A stretch of DNA of 64,000 bases from Novosphingobium sp. 18050 (GTDB lineage: Bacteria > Pseudomonadota > Alphaproteobacteria > Sphingomonadales > Sphingomonadaceae), in the NCBI RefSeq assembly GCF_902706195.1, contig NZ_CACSJO010000007.1, positions 1 to 64,000 on the forward strand, written 5' to 3'. The notes beneath the pieces are model-generated. The model searched no databases, was not told the DNA's origin, and saw only the letters and a program-made list of their open reading frames with translations. The first letter of the stretch is position 1. Each line of letters starts with the position of its first letter. Shown here piece after piece: positions 33,389-42,850 of this stretch. Position numbers and translations under genes: made by a program.

Positions 33389-34390
33389 TTAATGGCTTAA
33401 TATACGGTGCAGTCCATGGGCCACACAGCGCGTAGGATCATTGGCCACGCGAGTAGGCAGACCTGTGTCGTGCTCTATAAGTTCCCGCAGCGCGGCCATG
33501 AGAGCCCCGCCGCCGGTTAGCACGATCCCGTGGGTGTGGATGTCTCGGCTTAGCTCAGGAGAGGTTGCATTGAGCACATCTCGTATAACGTCGGTAATCT
33601 GGGCCACGTGCTTTTCAACAACGTTGTCTAGATCCCGGGAAGATATCTCCAGGACAGCCGGAAGGCCGGTAGCGAGGCTTCTACCGCGGATCTGGATCGG
33701 CGTTGGCTGGCCGAGTTTTCCGCGAACGTAATCCTTCTTGAGCTGCTCAGCGCTTTGCTGCCCGATCAGGAATTTATGCCGAAGGTGGAGGTGGTCGGTG
33801 ATACCCTGATCGAGTGACGCCCCCCCAATGCGGACCGACCGGGTAATGCAGATCCCACCCAGCGAAATCACTGCGACCTCTGTTGTGCCCGCCCCGCATT
33901 CGACAATCATCGATGCACACGGGGCATCGACAGGGAGCTCAGCGCCGAGGGCGGCCACAAACGGCTCGGAGACAAGGCGCGCTGAGCGCAGCCCGACGTC
34001 GCCGGCCATTGTCAACAGTGCCTGCCGCTCGGCCTGCGTAGCATCGGCCGGCACGCCGATGACCGCACGGGTGGCGGCCAGCCTCTGGCGGCTGCCCGCC
34101 CTGTCGATCGCGTATATCAATAGGTGCGTTGCCGTTCGGATGTCTTGAAGGACCCCTCTGCGCAGTGGACGCCGGACATCGAGCTGACGCGGCGTTCGAT
34201 CGATCATGGCCCATGCCGCCGTTCCCGCAGCCGTCAGGATCGGCACTCGATCGAGGTCGGAAAAGCAGCAGAGCGACGGTTCATCGAAGACAATGCCTTC
34301 GTCGCGCCGGATGAGGCGAAGGTTCGACGTCCCGAAATCGATAGCCAGCTCGGAGCGCCTGCGGGATATAAGAGACATCATCTGCAGCAT
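33389..34390 (-). CDS. MreB/Mbl-like actin homologue
   Basis: A 333-residue actin-fold protein: LAIDFGTSNLRLIRRDEGIV (phosphate 1), VSEPFVAALGAELPV, IVECGAGTTEVAVISLGGIC (phosphate 2), and THGIVLTGGGALMAALRELI. It resembles MreB but with divergent loops (FGTSN instead of the usual LGTAN), and no mreC or mreD lies beside it. It is likely a specialised paralogue rather than the main cell-shape MreB. It follows the LysR and DUF6306 genes on the same strand. Confidence 0.85.
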   Translation of the reverse strand: MLQMMSLISRRRSELAIDFGTSNLRLIRRDEGIVFDEPSLCCFSDLDRVPILTAAGTAAWAMIDRTPRQLDVRRPLRRGVLQDIRTATHLLIYAIDRAGSRQRLAATRAVIGVPADATQAERQALLTMAGDVGLRSARLVSEPFVAALGAELPVDAPCASMIVECGAGTTEVAVISLGGICITRSVRIGGASLDQGITDHLHLRHKFLIGQQSAEQLKKDYVRGKLGQPTPIQIRGRSLATGLPAVLEISSRDLDNVVEKHVAQITDVIRDVLNATSPELSRDIHTHGIVLTGGGALMAALRELIEHDTGLPTRVANDPTRCVAHGLHRILSH

Positions 34391-34486
34391 CTAGCATCCG
34401 GACATCCGCCTGTCTTCTATCGCTTGACTCTGGCCCGCGATCGCATACCCGCCATTACGAGGGATAATTCTCGTTTCGCTCAGCAG

Positions 34487-34954
34487 CTACGTGCGGCGAA
34501 GACATTTTTCCGCGCGGGCAATGCTGGCCCGATCTTTCAAGGCCATTTCAACGAGATCCGCGTGTAGCGCGTCGTCCCGTACTCGAGGCACCAACGCCTC
34601 GAGACGAACCACGAGCCTGGATCGAAGCCAATGGATGTCTATCGCGCGCTTGGATAGATCGTCTGGCTTCAGGGATTTGCTCTCCAAGAAATCAGCCGAG
34701 CCGCCGAGCCTTTGAATGTGGCGGGAAAGGACAACAACCCAATGGGCATCTTCCTCGCTGTGAATAGCGACAAGTTGTGCCAGTTTAGGGTCATCCACAG
34801 ATTCTGCCACGGCCGAAGCCAGTCGCCTCCCTACGCACTTCAGTTTGCGAAGCTCCGTGAGAGCAGTCAAAAGTTCGTCCGGCGCCGCGTAGCCCATGTA
34901 GACGTCGTCTCCGTCCGCCGCGAAGCAGGTCGGTGAAGAAAGATCATTGGTCAT
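34487..34954 (-). CDS. DUF6306 family protein
   Basis: A 155-residue helical protein: VYMGYAAPDELLTALTELRK, VAIHSEEDAHWVVVLSRHIQ and LVPRVRDDALHADLVEMALK. The E-E-x-x-W and R-V-R-D-D-x-L-H motifs are DUF6306 features and suggest a four-helix, possibly metal-binding fold. The function is unknown. Its ATG overlaps the stop of the LysR gene by 4 nt, so the two are co-translated. Confidence 0.75.
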   Translation of the reverse strand: MTNDLSSPTCFAADGDDVYMGYAAPDELLTALTELRKLKCVGRRLASAVAESVDDPKLAQLVAIHSEEDAHWVVVLSRHIQRLGGSADFLESKSLKPDDLSKRAIDIHWLRSRLVVRLEALVPRVRDDALHADLVEMALKDRASIARAEKCLRRT

Positions 34955-35799
34955 GTGGCGATCGCTGCTGCCGCATGCAGGCCTTTGCGAACGCGGTCCA
35001 TCGCCCCGGCATCAGCCTTGGTGGAATGGGCTACGTAGGCAGAATAGGAGAATTCCGGGCTTCCCGGCACGAGCGTAAGACGGCCCTCATCCAGATAAGG
35101 GCGAATGAACCCCTTTCGAAAATACCCGCTGCCACCTGTCGCGAGGATATATTCAAGAGCAAGCGGGCCATAGCTGATGGAGACGACGGCCTTTGGTTGA
35201 TCGGGAAATGCCGCCTGATAGCTCGCCGCAAAGTCATCTCCCCAATCGATTTGGACATGGTCTTCAGCAGAGAGGGGATCGCTGACAGGGGTCGTTCGGA
35301 CGAGTACGAGTTTCTCCTCGAACAGAAGCTCGGCGATCACGCCCGGCCGACTGGGAGCGGCATAGAGGACCGCCGCATCAAGCGTCCCATCCTGAACCTG
35401 TTCCATGAGCTGTTCGGAACTTGCGATATGGGTGCTGACGGCGATGTCCGAACATTCGCGGCGCATCCATAGCAGCCAGTGGCGCAGGAGCGGATTCCAC
35501 AAACTCAGTTCTGCGCCAACTGTGACGACCGTTTCCCGGCCCGGGGGCAGCGCGACCGCACGCTGCGCGCGCGACCAAACCTGTACGAGCGTAGTTGCAA
35601 AGCGGAGGAACTGCTCGCCAGCGGGGGTAAGCCTGGCCCCGGCCTTGTTCCGAATGAACACTGGTCTGTCGAGCTGCTCTTCGAGGACACGGATACGAGC
35701 GCTCACAGCCGTCTGCGTGAGGTTGAGCTTGCTGGCGGCGCCCACAAAACTCCCGGTTTTTACTACCTCCAGAAAAGTTCGTGCGATGCCGATATCCAT
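34951..35799 (-). CDS. LysR-family transcriptional regulator
   Basis: A 282-residue LysR protein with the HTH IARTFLEVVKTGSFVGAASK, LNLTQTAVSARIRVLEEQLD and an effector domain (VVTVGAELSLWNPLLRHWLL, LLFEEKLVLVRTTPV). The ATG at 35799 gives the conserved MDIGIARTFLEV start; the frame extends 39 codons upstream without similarity. It heads a run with DUF6306 and the MreB-like gene and is divergent from a small membrane protein. Confidence 0.88.
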   Translation of the reverse strand: MDIGIARTFLEVVKTGSFVGAASKLNLTQTAVSARIRVLEEQLDRPVFIRNKAGARLTPAGEQFLRFATTLVQVWSRAQRAVALPPGRETVVTVGAELSLWNPLLRHWLLWMRRECSDIAVSTHIASSEQLMEQVQDGTLDAAVLYAAPSRPGVIAELLFEEKLVLVRTTPVSDPLSAEDHVQIDWGDDFAASYQAAFPDQPKAVVSISYGPLALEYILATGGSGYFRKGFIRPYLDEGRLTLVPGSPEFSYSAYVAHSTKADAGAMDRVRKGLHAAAAIAT

Positions 35800-35933
35800 C
35801 CGCAATATCCTTGGGCTCAACGAGCAATAATATTCATTTGCTTCATATGTCGTACCCAGTCGAGAATATGATCGCAACCATCGTAATCGATCCCGCGCAG
35901 CCGATCGGCCATTCAATCACGGGGTAGAAAGTC

Positions 35934-36266
35934 GTGAGAAATCCCTATTTTCCGAAGTCAGGAGGACCGTCACGAGGTTGGCGCCTGCTCCTCGTCGCCT
36001 GGCTCATGGTCGCTACGATCGCCCTCGCGTCAGTCGTTGTCTTTCTTCGCATCCGAGGGGGTATCGCCGAAGGCCTGTATGAAGGCCTGACGTTTGTCGT
36101 CGTTGGGACGGCAGTCGGCGCCTTCGTCGCGATGACCATCGAGATAGTGCTCATCGATCTGGAGACTCCCGGCCAATCCCCAAAGGGTGGCACTTCCCCC
36201 AAGGATCCGCAGTATGCCATGTCACCAGCGATCGTCACAGTTTCTGGAGCTCGCCGTGAGCGGTGA
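35934..36266 (+). CDS. Small inner-membrane protein (110 aa)
   Basis: A GTG start gives a basic N-terminus followed by two membrane helices (LLLVAWLMVATIALASVVVF and LTFVVVGTAVGAFVAMTIEI) and a proline-rich polar tail. No family is recognised. It lies divergent from the LysR gene and 34 bp before the carbonic anhydrase, so the two may be co-transcribed. Confidence 0.65.
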   Translation: MRNPYFPKSGGPSRGWRLLLVAWLMVATIALASVVVFLRIRGGIAEGLYEGLTFVVVGTAVGAFVAMTIEIVLIDLETPGQSPKGGTSPKDPQYAMSPAIVTVSGARRER

Positions 36267-36300
36267 GAAGCACAATGGCCTTAAGGAATAGGCACGGGCG

Positions 36301-36972
36301 ATGCACAGTGACCAGACAGACGCAAGTCCAACTCTTGAGCAAAGGGCCGGCGGCCTAGCATCCATGTTCGTGCGTAACCGTGCGTGGGCTGACCGGAAAA
36401 CTGCCTTAGATCCCGGCTTCTTCAGCCGGCTCGTGGATCAACAGAAGCCTCGTTATTTTTGGATAGGGTGTTCGGATAGCCGGGTTCCCGCGACAGAGAT
36501 CGTCGACCTCGACCCGGGAGAAATGTTCGTACATCGTAATGTGGCTAATCTGGCACACGCTAGTGACCCGAGCTTTGCTGCGACACTGCAATTCGCCGTC
36601 GATGTCCTGCGCGTCGAGCATATCATGGTAGTCGGGCATTATGGTTGCGGCGGCATACGAGCGGCCATGGCTGAGGAGACCTCGGATGCAATCGGGCAGT
36701 GGCTCGCTCCCATTCGGCAGCTCAACCGCACACTCATCACCCACCAAGAGTCCGCGAGGCCGAGCGCGAACAAATTGTGCGAATACAATGTCGCTGCCCA
36801 AATCCACGCGCTCAGTATAAATCCGGTTGTGCGCGCAGCCTGGAAGCGTCAGGCCCCACTGACGCTACACGGGTGGGTGTATTCGATCGCTGACGGTCTG
36901 TTGCAGACGGTCTGCGATCCGATCGAAAACCCCCATCTCGGCATCTCTCCGGTTTCAAGAATCGACAAATAA
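36301..36972 (+). CDS. can: Beta-class carbonic anhydrase
   Basis: A 223-residue enzyme that interconverts CO2 and bicarbonate. The zinc ligands are in FWIGCSDSRVPATEIVDL (C57, with the Asp-Arg dyad D59/R61) and VVGHYGCGGI (H113, C116). Further family blocks are FVHRNVANL and LTLHGWVYSIADG. The full length and all ligands indicate an active enzyme. It may work with the small membrane protein upstream. Confidence 0.95.
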   Translation: MHSDQTDASPTLEQRAGGLASMFVRNRAWADRKTALDPGFFSRLVDQQKPRYFWIGCSDSRVPATEIVDLDPGEMFVHRNVANLAHASDPSFAATLQFAVDVLRVEHIMVVGHYGCGGIRAAMAEETSDAIGQWLAPIRQLNRTLITHQESARPSANKLCEYNVAAQIHALSINPVVRAAWKRQAPLTLHGWVYSIADGLLQTVCDPIENPHLGISPVSRIDK

Positions 36973-36979
36973 GCAGTCC

Positions 36980-37336
36980 ATGGAGGCGGAGGGCGCCATA
37001 CTTGCTGCAGCGATCACCGCCTGCAGGTTGGCGCGTCTGCCCTCCCGTCTTCTGGATGCGCAAATTGCTCTGGCGGTGTTTCCGGCCCTTGCCGATCTGA
37101 CAGTTATTGAAGCCGGTGTATGGCGACAGGATAATGGAGCGCCGGCCCGCGCTCTACGATATTCCTCATCTCGATTTGCCGCTTCTACGCTGGTTCCCAC
37201 AGGTTTCTGGCTGGAGGTCCGCGGCGTTGACACGTGCGTTTGCGGTGCAACCCGAGAATGGCTTGGGGTACATGCGATTGAGGCCATTGCAATCTGCATC
37301 GCCGGTCTGCATGCTAGGCTTGAACGGGCTTGGTGA
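36980..37336 (+). CDS. Conserved hypothetical protein (118 aa)
   Basis: It contains ITACRLARLPSRLLDAQIAL, AVFPALADL, RYSSSRFAASTLVPTGFWLE and IEAIAICIAGLHAR. The pattern R-L-x-R-x-P-S-R-x-L-D and W-x-E resembles short proteins frequent in sphingomonad prophage-like regions, from memory. The function is unknown. It starts 7 nt after the carbonic anhydrase stop. Confidence 0.6.
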   Translation: MEAEGAILAAAITACRLARLPSRLLDAQIALAVFPALADLTVIEAGVWRQDNGAPARALRYSSSRFAASTLVPTGFWLEVRGVDTCVCGATREWLGVHAIEAIAICIAGLHARLERAW

Positions 37337-37409
37337 CAAGTGAAGCGCCGCGTCACGTGGCATAGATGGTCTCGGAGGAACGCTCGAACCTGCGAGGGGC
37401 TTGCGCCCC

Positions 37410-38831
37410 TTACGATTCGAACGAGGGTGTCCATCCGCCTCCCAGTGCGAGAAATAATGTGATCTGGTCATCGTTCATGGCGGCTTTCCCAGCGGCGGCG
37501 GCCTGCTCGGCAGCGACAAGATCACGTTCTGCTTCGAGGGCAGGCAGTTCGGCAATCTTGCCGCCGCGACGAAGCTGCGCGGTACGCCTGGAAACCAGAG
37601 CTGCATCTTCCCGTGCGCGATCGAGGCTTTCCTGCTGTTCAATCCCCGCCGCATAAGACGTAAGAGCCGACTCCACTTCGCGCAGAGCCCGGACAACCGT
37701 ACCGTCGAAGTTCGCAAGATCGGCGCGCGTTTGGGCTTGCGCCGCCTCAATACGTGCACGCGCGGCGTGGCGATTGACAGACCAACTGATCAGCGGACCG
37801 ATGCCGAACCGATTGGTGAGCGGTGACAGCAGATCGTCCGTCGCTCCGGTCGAACCGGCGGACGCGCCCAGCCTGATATCGGGATAGAGCGCTGCAGTTT
37901 CGACTCCGATCCGCGCCGTCGACGCTGCGAGTTTGCGTTCGCTCCTGCGAATGTCCGGCCGCCGCCGAAGGAGGGTCTGACCATTACCAACAGGAACGGC
38001 CCGCGTCAGTTCGAGCGGCCGTTGACAGGCCAGCAGTGTTTCATCAGCCTCCCGAGGCGTACGCCCTTGCAAAGCTGCGATCCGGAACAATGCGTTTCGG
38101 TGCTGCGCGGTCAGGCGGGGCAGGCGCGCCTGGCTACCTGCAAACAGGCCCCGCCGTCGGTCCAGTTCATAGGATGCTGCGCGTCCATGTTTGATAAGGG
38201 TGCCCGTCAGACGAATGCCCTTTTCCTGCAAGGCGATTGAGCGCGCCAACACCTCGATTTGAAAGCCGCTGTTGCACAGATCGGCGTATGCTCTCGTGGT
38301 TTCCGCAGCAACGTTGACCCTTACCAAATCACGCGCCGCCGTGGCGGCTTCCGTGTCGGCGGCTGCCGCTTCGATCCCTCGTCTGAGTCCGCCAAAGAGG
38401 TCCAGATCATAACTGACCGCAATCCCGACGTTATAGGCTTGTCGCAGCGGCGGCTGCACATGCTGTAGCTCCGCCTCGGCAGATCTTTGAGCGTAGCTGG
38501 TTTCAGCGTTGAGGGTTCCTTGCAGTTCGCGGCCCGCGCCGCGCGCGTCCAGAAGCGCCGCGGCTCGCTCGAGGTTCGCTTCCGCTACGCGCAATTCAGT
38601 GTTGGCTTCCAGCGCCTGGATAACGAGAGCGTCGAGCACGGGATCGTTGTAGAGTTTCCACCAATGGTCGGGCAGCGGCTCCGCGCTTGTCACCTCGGTC
38701 GCGGATATGAAATTGTCCTGGGCGCTCGGCGCCTGAACTAAGGCTACGTCCGGGACATGGTAATCAGGTCCGACAGCTGCGCAGCCGCCCAGAAACCCCA
38801 GAAGACCGATGGCAAGACCCGACTTTACCAC
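37410..38831 (-). CDS. NodT-family outer-membrane efflux lipoprotein
   Basis: A 473-residue TolC/NodT-type channel. A lipobox at the N-terminus (GLLGFLGGCAAVGPDYHVPD) is followed by two OEP repeats (ALEANTELRVAEANLERAAA; GVETAALYPDIRLGASAGST). It would give the outer-membrane exit for the HlyD/FUSC pump encoded just upstream. The GTG start overlaps the end of the HlyD gene by 7 nt. Confidence 0.9.
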   Translation of the reverse strand: MVKSGLAIGLLGFLGGCAAVGPDYHVPDVALVQAPSAQDNFISATEVTSAEPLPDHWWKLYNDPVLDALVIQALEANTELRVAEANLERAAALLDARGAGRELQGTLNAETSYAQRSAEAELQHVQPPLRQAYNVGIAVSYDLDLFGGLRRGIEAAAADTEAATAARDLVRVNVAAETTRAYADLCNSGFQIEVLARSIALQEKGIRLTGTLIKHGRAASYELDRRRGLFAGSQARLPRLTAQHRNALFRIAALQGRTPREADETLLACQRPLELTRAVPVGNGQTLLRRRPDIRRSERKLAASTARIGVETAALYPDIRLGASAGSTGATDDLLSPLTNRFGIGPLISWSVNRHAARARIEAAQAQTRADLANFDGTVVRALREVESALTSYAAGIEQQESLDRAREDAALVSRRTAQLRRGGKIAELPALEAERDLVAAEQAAAAGKAAMNDDQITLFLALGGGWTPSFES

Positions 38832-39724
38832 GGTAGGCTCCGATGGATGCTACGGCCGTCTGTCCGCGGATGGACAACCACGGTTGCGGTCTGGCCCGGG
38901 ATCATCCGGACCTGCGGCGGAATCTTGTCGACTGATATGCGCACGGGAATGCGCTGTGCGAGCCGGACCCAAGTGAAGGACGGATTCACGTTGGCGAGTT
39001 GCCCATCAGCGCCCATCCGCTCACGATCTTCCACGCCGCCGGCGATGCTTTGGACGTGCCCCTGGATCTCGTCGGCGACACCCATCAGGTAAATGCTCGC
39101 GGGATCGCCAACCCGGATCGCAGGCAGCTTGGTTTCCTCGAAATACCCCTCCACGCGCATGGATTTGCTGTAAACAAGTGCGAGCGCGGGTTTACCGGCT
39201 GTCAGGTAAACCCCAGGCTGTAATGATACGTTAGAGACCACCCCGGCAACAGGGGCGCGAACCAGTGTACGCTCGAGATTGAAGCGCGCGAGATTGCGCG
39301 CGGCAATCGCCTGACCCATCTTTGCGCGCAATTCATCCACGCGCGCCCTGCCCTGCTCGATCTGTTCCCCGGCAATTACCTCGGTCATGGCGTGATTGCG
39401 CCGGTCTTCCCGGCTCGCCTGCGCCAATGCGATCTCCTGACTGGCGACATTCGCCTCCGCTTCTTCAAGAGCCAGTCGGTAGCGCGGTCGGTCGATCACG
39501 AAGAGGACATCCCCTCTGGCGACTGCCTGGTTATCAGCGACTTTCACCTCCGTCACCAGACCACCGACATCAGCTGCGATCGGAACCATGTCCGCACGCA
39601 CTTTGCCATCGCGGGTGACGGGCTCGACCTGGTATCGCAGCCAAAGGGCGTAAATGCCGCCCAAGATGACGAGAAGCACGATGAGTGTCGCAAGCGAACG
39701 GGTGATGTTTTGTCGGTGCAGCAT
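38825..39724 (-). CDS. HlyD-family periplasmic adaptor (AaeA/EmrA-like)
   Basis: A 299-residue adaptor: an N-terminal membrane anchor (ATLIVLLVILGGIYALWLRY), the barrel-sandwich halves (VPIAADVGGLVTEVKVADNQ and TLVRAPVAGVVSNVSLQPGV) around a helical hairpin, and a beta-barrel (VEGYFEETKLPAIRVGDPAS). It links the FUSC pump to the outer-membrane channel. The ATG at 39724 follows the DUF1656 gene stop by two bases. Confidence 0.9.
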   Translation of the reverse strand: MLHRQNITRSLATLIVLLVILGGIYALWLRYQVEPVTRDGKVRADMVPIAADVGGLVTEVKVADNQAVARGDVLFVIDRPRYRLALEEAEANVASQEIALAQASREDRRNHAMTEVIAGEQIEQGRARVDELRAKMGQAIAARNLARFNLERTLVRAPVAGVVSNVSLQPGVYLTAGKPALALVYSKSMRVEGYFEETKLPAIRVGDPASIYLMGVADEIQGHVQSIAGGVEDRERMGADGQLANVNPSFTWVRLAQRIPVRISVDKIPPQVRMIPGQTATVVVHPRTDGRSIHRSLPW

Positions 39725-39726
39725 GA

Positions 39727-39951
39727 TCAAGCAGCTAGCCATGAATGGAGGAAAGTGTCGGCGAGGAAACTTAGCCCCCACCACAGCAAGACGAAGAGAG
39801 CGACTTCCAGCAAGCTGGGATGCCAGAGAAGCCGGTAAATCGGGAACCTCTGGAGAGGCTCTCGCAGTAGATAGACGAGGACGATCGATACCACGCCCCA
39901 AGCGAGCGCTGCCGGCATATAGATTCCAAAGAGGTGGATTTCCTCAATCAT
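39727..39951 (-). CDS. DUF1656 membrane protein (AaeX-like)
   Basis: A 74-residue protein with two membrane helices (YMPAALAWGVVSIVLVYLLR; LLEVALFVLLWWGLSFLADT). This is the DUF1656/AaeX family, found between FUSC and HlyD genes in aromatic-acid and fusaric-acid efflux operons. It overlaps the FUSC stop by 4 nt. Its role in the pump is unknown. Confidence 0.88.
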   Translation of the reverse strand: MIEEIHLFGIYMPAALAWGVVSIVLVYLLREPLQRFPIYRLLWHPSLLEVALFVLLWWGLSFLADTFLHSWLAA

Positions 39952-42020
39952 CGAGATACGCCTGTCGTCAGCGCGGCCGCACCCGGAAACAGATTGCAGC
40001 GCATGCCCACCAAGGCTCGCACGGCCGCAGCGAGGAATTCATCCGTCGTATTGTTCAAGCCGAGCAGGTCCCGCAGGGCTTCATCAATCGCGATAAGCAA
40101 CGGCAACGGAGGGACTTGCGCTCGCCCGCTTTGCCATTGATGTCCATAGAAGCTCGTAAGGCCGGCAAGCACCGTTCCAATGTGGTGACGCACGTCGTGT
40201 GGAACATGAGAGAGCGCGCGGCGCAGCGGTATGATATTACGCCCTATCCGCAGGTCAGCGAGCCCATCAGCGGCATGGAGATCGTCCGCTGGTCCCGCGA
40301 TCGCCATGCGCGCTGCGACCTGGCCCAAACGGTCCAGGGCGGCGGCGGTCCACCGCTCATATTTGAAGGGACGCCGAATATCTGCCAACTGTGCCAGCTC
40401 TCCCCAGTTAGCTCGCAGGATCCGCCGCGCCGTCCACAGGACATTGACCGAGCGAAACAACTTCGTGACTGCAAGCGTCGTTATGATGCCGCCGACCTGT
40501 GCCAGCCCAGTGTTGATAAACAAGGCAAAATCGGCTTGGAACCGGGCCAGAAAACCCATTGCGACGATGAAACAGGAGAACATGGGCAACGCCTCAGGCG
40601 AACGTCTGGGGTCCGCCTGGATGTAGCCCATCCATAGCAGCGCCGGCGCTAGTGTGAGGATAAGCATTTCATATCCGTCGACCCTTGGCAGGATGACGAA
40701 CAGATAAAGAGCGGCCAGCGGAAAGGTCTTGAGCGTGGCGATCAGATATCGGCCAATCACCGGAGCGGGATCGTCCTGGGCGGCAAACGAGCACGTAATG
40801 AGCGCAGCAAAGGCCGCCGTTGCGGATCCGTTCGGCCAGGCCAGCAGAATCCAGACCGCGCAATAAATCATGATCGCTGTAGCGGTCGCGAGACCTGCAA
40901 GCGCAGCGACACCGTGATCACGTGCAAGGGCGAATGGCGTGCCAATCAATATTTTCGCGCCGGGCCGTCCGGGTGTGCCGATGCGATCGGCGAGACGCCA
41001 GCTTGCCAAGAGGGCTGACAAAAATTCAGCCATGCGCAAGCAGGCGCTTGCCGTGAGCAGGTTGTTCCACCCACGGTCTTTCTCGGCCACTTGCGCCAGG
41101 ACCTGGCATCGTCTGATCAGTGGCGCCGCGTCAACAAACCGGCCCTGCCCGCGGGCTAACCAGGCCGACACGTCTTCCAGCAGTTGGCTCAGTTCAGGTG
41201 ATAGCTGATCATCCGCGCGCAAAAGGTCGAGCCGGTTAGCCGCAGCGGACGCCAAAGGCAGGGTACTGGCCAACTGCTGCTGGAGAGCCATCACCCTTCG
41301 CTTTGTCGCCGGCGCCCACCGCTGGTCGAAAGGTAGGTGAATAGCGATCATGCCCAATTCGGTTACATCGGCCGCCAATATTCGGCGATGCTCGTTCTCC
41401 AGCTTCGTGTGTTGGCTAGATAGCGCTTCTGCGGCCCAGCGATGTGCATGGCCGAGGAACGACCGCGCTCGTTCGCGTATGACCGGCGTCGCGCTCCATG
41501 GCTGCAGCACCGCGTGGACGGCGGTGACGCAAAGGATTGCGACGGTCATCTCCTGAACGCGTGCAACGGTGGTTTCAAACACATTTCCCGGATCGTCGAG
41601 ATACGGAAAGCTGATCACAGCAGAACTGAAAGCGGCCATCTGAAAAAGGAACGCGCGCGGCGTTCGGTCCAGCACGGCGAGGTAGATGCACAGGCCCGTC
41701 CACGCAGCCAGACACAGGACCAGCAATTCAGGCGAATTCTGGAGGTTTGGAACGAGCAGCAGTGTAACGGCGGCACCAGTAGCAATACCTCCGAGGCGAT
41801 AGAGCACCTTTGGGCGAAACGCTCCCGCCATGGGCTGCGCGGTGACGTAAACCGTCAGCAGTGCCCACCAAGGCCTCGGCAGGCTGGCAGAAAAGGCGAT
41901 CGCCAAGGTCACAGCCGCAGCGATCAGGCTGCTCAACGAAAAGAGCAGCTTTTGCGGATCGATGTATGGTGCAGAGAATGGCAGGCGCGATCGGCCCACT
42001 AGCGTCGTCATTGCTGGCAA
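39948..42020 (-). CDS. FUSC-family efflux pump (AaeB/fusaric acid resistance type)
   Basis: A 690-residue inner-membrane protein with two blocks of about five helices (LFSLSSLIAAAVTLAIAFSA onward, and ALAGLATATAIMIYCAVWIL onward) around and before long soluble parts, including PRPWWALLTVYVTAQPMAGA. FUSC proteins export aromatic carboxylic acids and related toxicants. It is the first gene of the FUSC-DUF1656-HlyD-NodT operon. ATGs at 42020 and 42011 are both possible. No dedicated regulator is adjacent. Confidence 0.9.
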   Translation of the reverse strand: MPAMTTLVGRSRLPFSAPYIDPQKLLFSLSSLIAAAVTLAIAFSASLPRPWWALLTVYVTAQPMAGAFRPKVLYRLGGIATGAAVTLLLVPNLQNSPELLVLCLAAWTGLCIYLAVLDRTPRAFLFQMAAFSSAVISFPYLDDPGNVFETTVARVQEMTVAILCVTAVHAVLQPWSATPVIRERARSFLGHAHRWAAEALSSQHTKLENEHRRILAADVTELGMIAIHLPFDQRWAPATKRRVMALQQQLASTLPLASAAANRLDLLRADDQLSPELSQLLEDVSAWLARGQGRFVDAAPLIRRCQVLAQVAEKDRGWNNLLTASACLRMAEFLSALLASWRLADRIGTPGRPGAKILIGTPFALARDHGVAALAGLATATAIMIYCAVWILLAWPNGSATAAFAALITCSFAAQDDPAPVIGRYLIATLKTFPLAALYLFVILPRVDGYEMLILTLAPALLWMGYIQADPRRSPEALPMFSCFIVAMGFLARFQADFALFINTGLAQVGGIITTLAVTKLFRSVNVLWTARRILRANWGELAQLADIRRPFKYERWTAAALDRLGQVAARMAIAGPADDLHAADGLADLRIGRNIIPLRRALSHVPHDVRHHIGTVLAGLTSFYGHQWQSGRAQVPPLPLLIAIDEALRDLLGLNNTTDEFLAAAVRALVGMRCNLFPGAAALTTGVSR

Positions 42021-42210
42021 CCGTGGCAGAACCGGGATCCGTCACGCTCGCCATCGATCGTGGTCAGTTTTCCCCTTGGGTTTCGCTGCTGCGCCTAATG
42101 ATGTTTAGAGCGATTCCATAAATCAAAATATTAATGCCTAACCGCAAGAATTTTGTTCACTGACAATCCGACTTTCCCACCGTTCGGACTACAGCTAACG
42201 ACCCAGAGTA

Positions 42211-42513
42211 TTAGGATCGACAATCGAAATCTTCATCCTGTCCACCTTCTCTACTCGTTGCTGGCGGGTGCTCATCCTGCTTATAAAACACGAATGCGGC
42301 AATAATAACGGTTAGTAAAATTACAATCATCAGCTGTTCATCAGTGATGATCCGACGTTCACGTAAAGCGTACATGCCAAGCATTACGGCCGCCATAATG
42401 ACCGTCCAAGCAGCTCGACTCCACGAAAAGGAAGCCTCACTTGGTGATCTCGATCGCTGCCCTCTCATCCGGCATCCTCTCCCGTCCGGGGCAGCCATTG
42501 ATCCTATATTCAT
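42211..42513 (-). CDS. Small membrane protein (100 aa)
   Basis: Starting at the ATG at 42513, a polar N-terminus precedes two helices (WTVIMAAVMLGMYALRE and QLMIVILLTVIIAAFVFYKQ) and an acidic tail (EGGQDEDFDCRS). No family is recognised. The stretch 42514-42850 upstream contains no other gene I can support. Confidence 0.5.
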   Translation of the reverse strand: MNIGSMAAPDGRGCRMRGQRSRSPSEASFSWSRAAWTVIMAAVMLGMYALRERRIITDEQLMIVILLTVIIAAFVFYKQDEHPPATSREGGQDEDFDCRS

Positions 42514-42850
42514 TACGACGGCCTGCAGCGACGTTGGGACAACCGGCCTCGTTCGGCAAATGAATGTTTTTGGAGGCTGACTGCAAAAGGGATCATGCCC
42601 GAGCATCGGCCAAACCGGCGATCCCGGGTTCGGGGCCAAGCCTTGGAGGATTTGACTTGTCTTCCCGCAACCGACATGATGTCCGAATGCAGACCAGTCG
42701 CATCTTCTTCCGATTTCGCCATCACGAAGGGCGTCTTCTCTCGGGCCTGTAGCCCCGGGTTCCGGTGCAGCATGCCCTGAACACCGGGGCAGCTACCATC
42801 ACGCGTCGCGTTCAGTCGGATGCACGCTGTTTACACCGGGAATCTTCAAC

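Noticed and set aside
36812..37434. Minus-strand frames of 83 and 159 codons opposite the carbonic anhydrase tail and the 118-residue gene
   Set aside because: They lack any family features, while the plus strand carries a conserved-looking protein.
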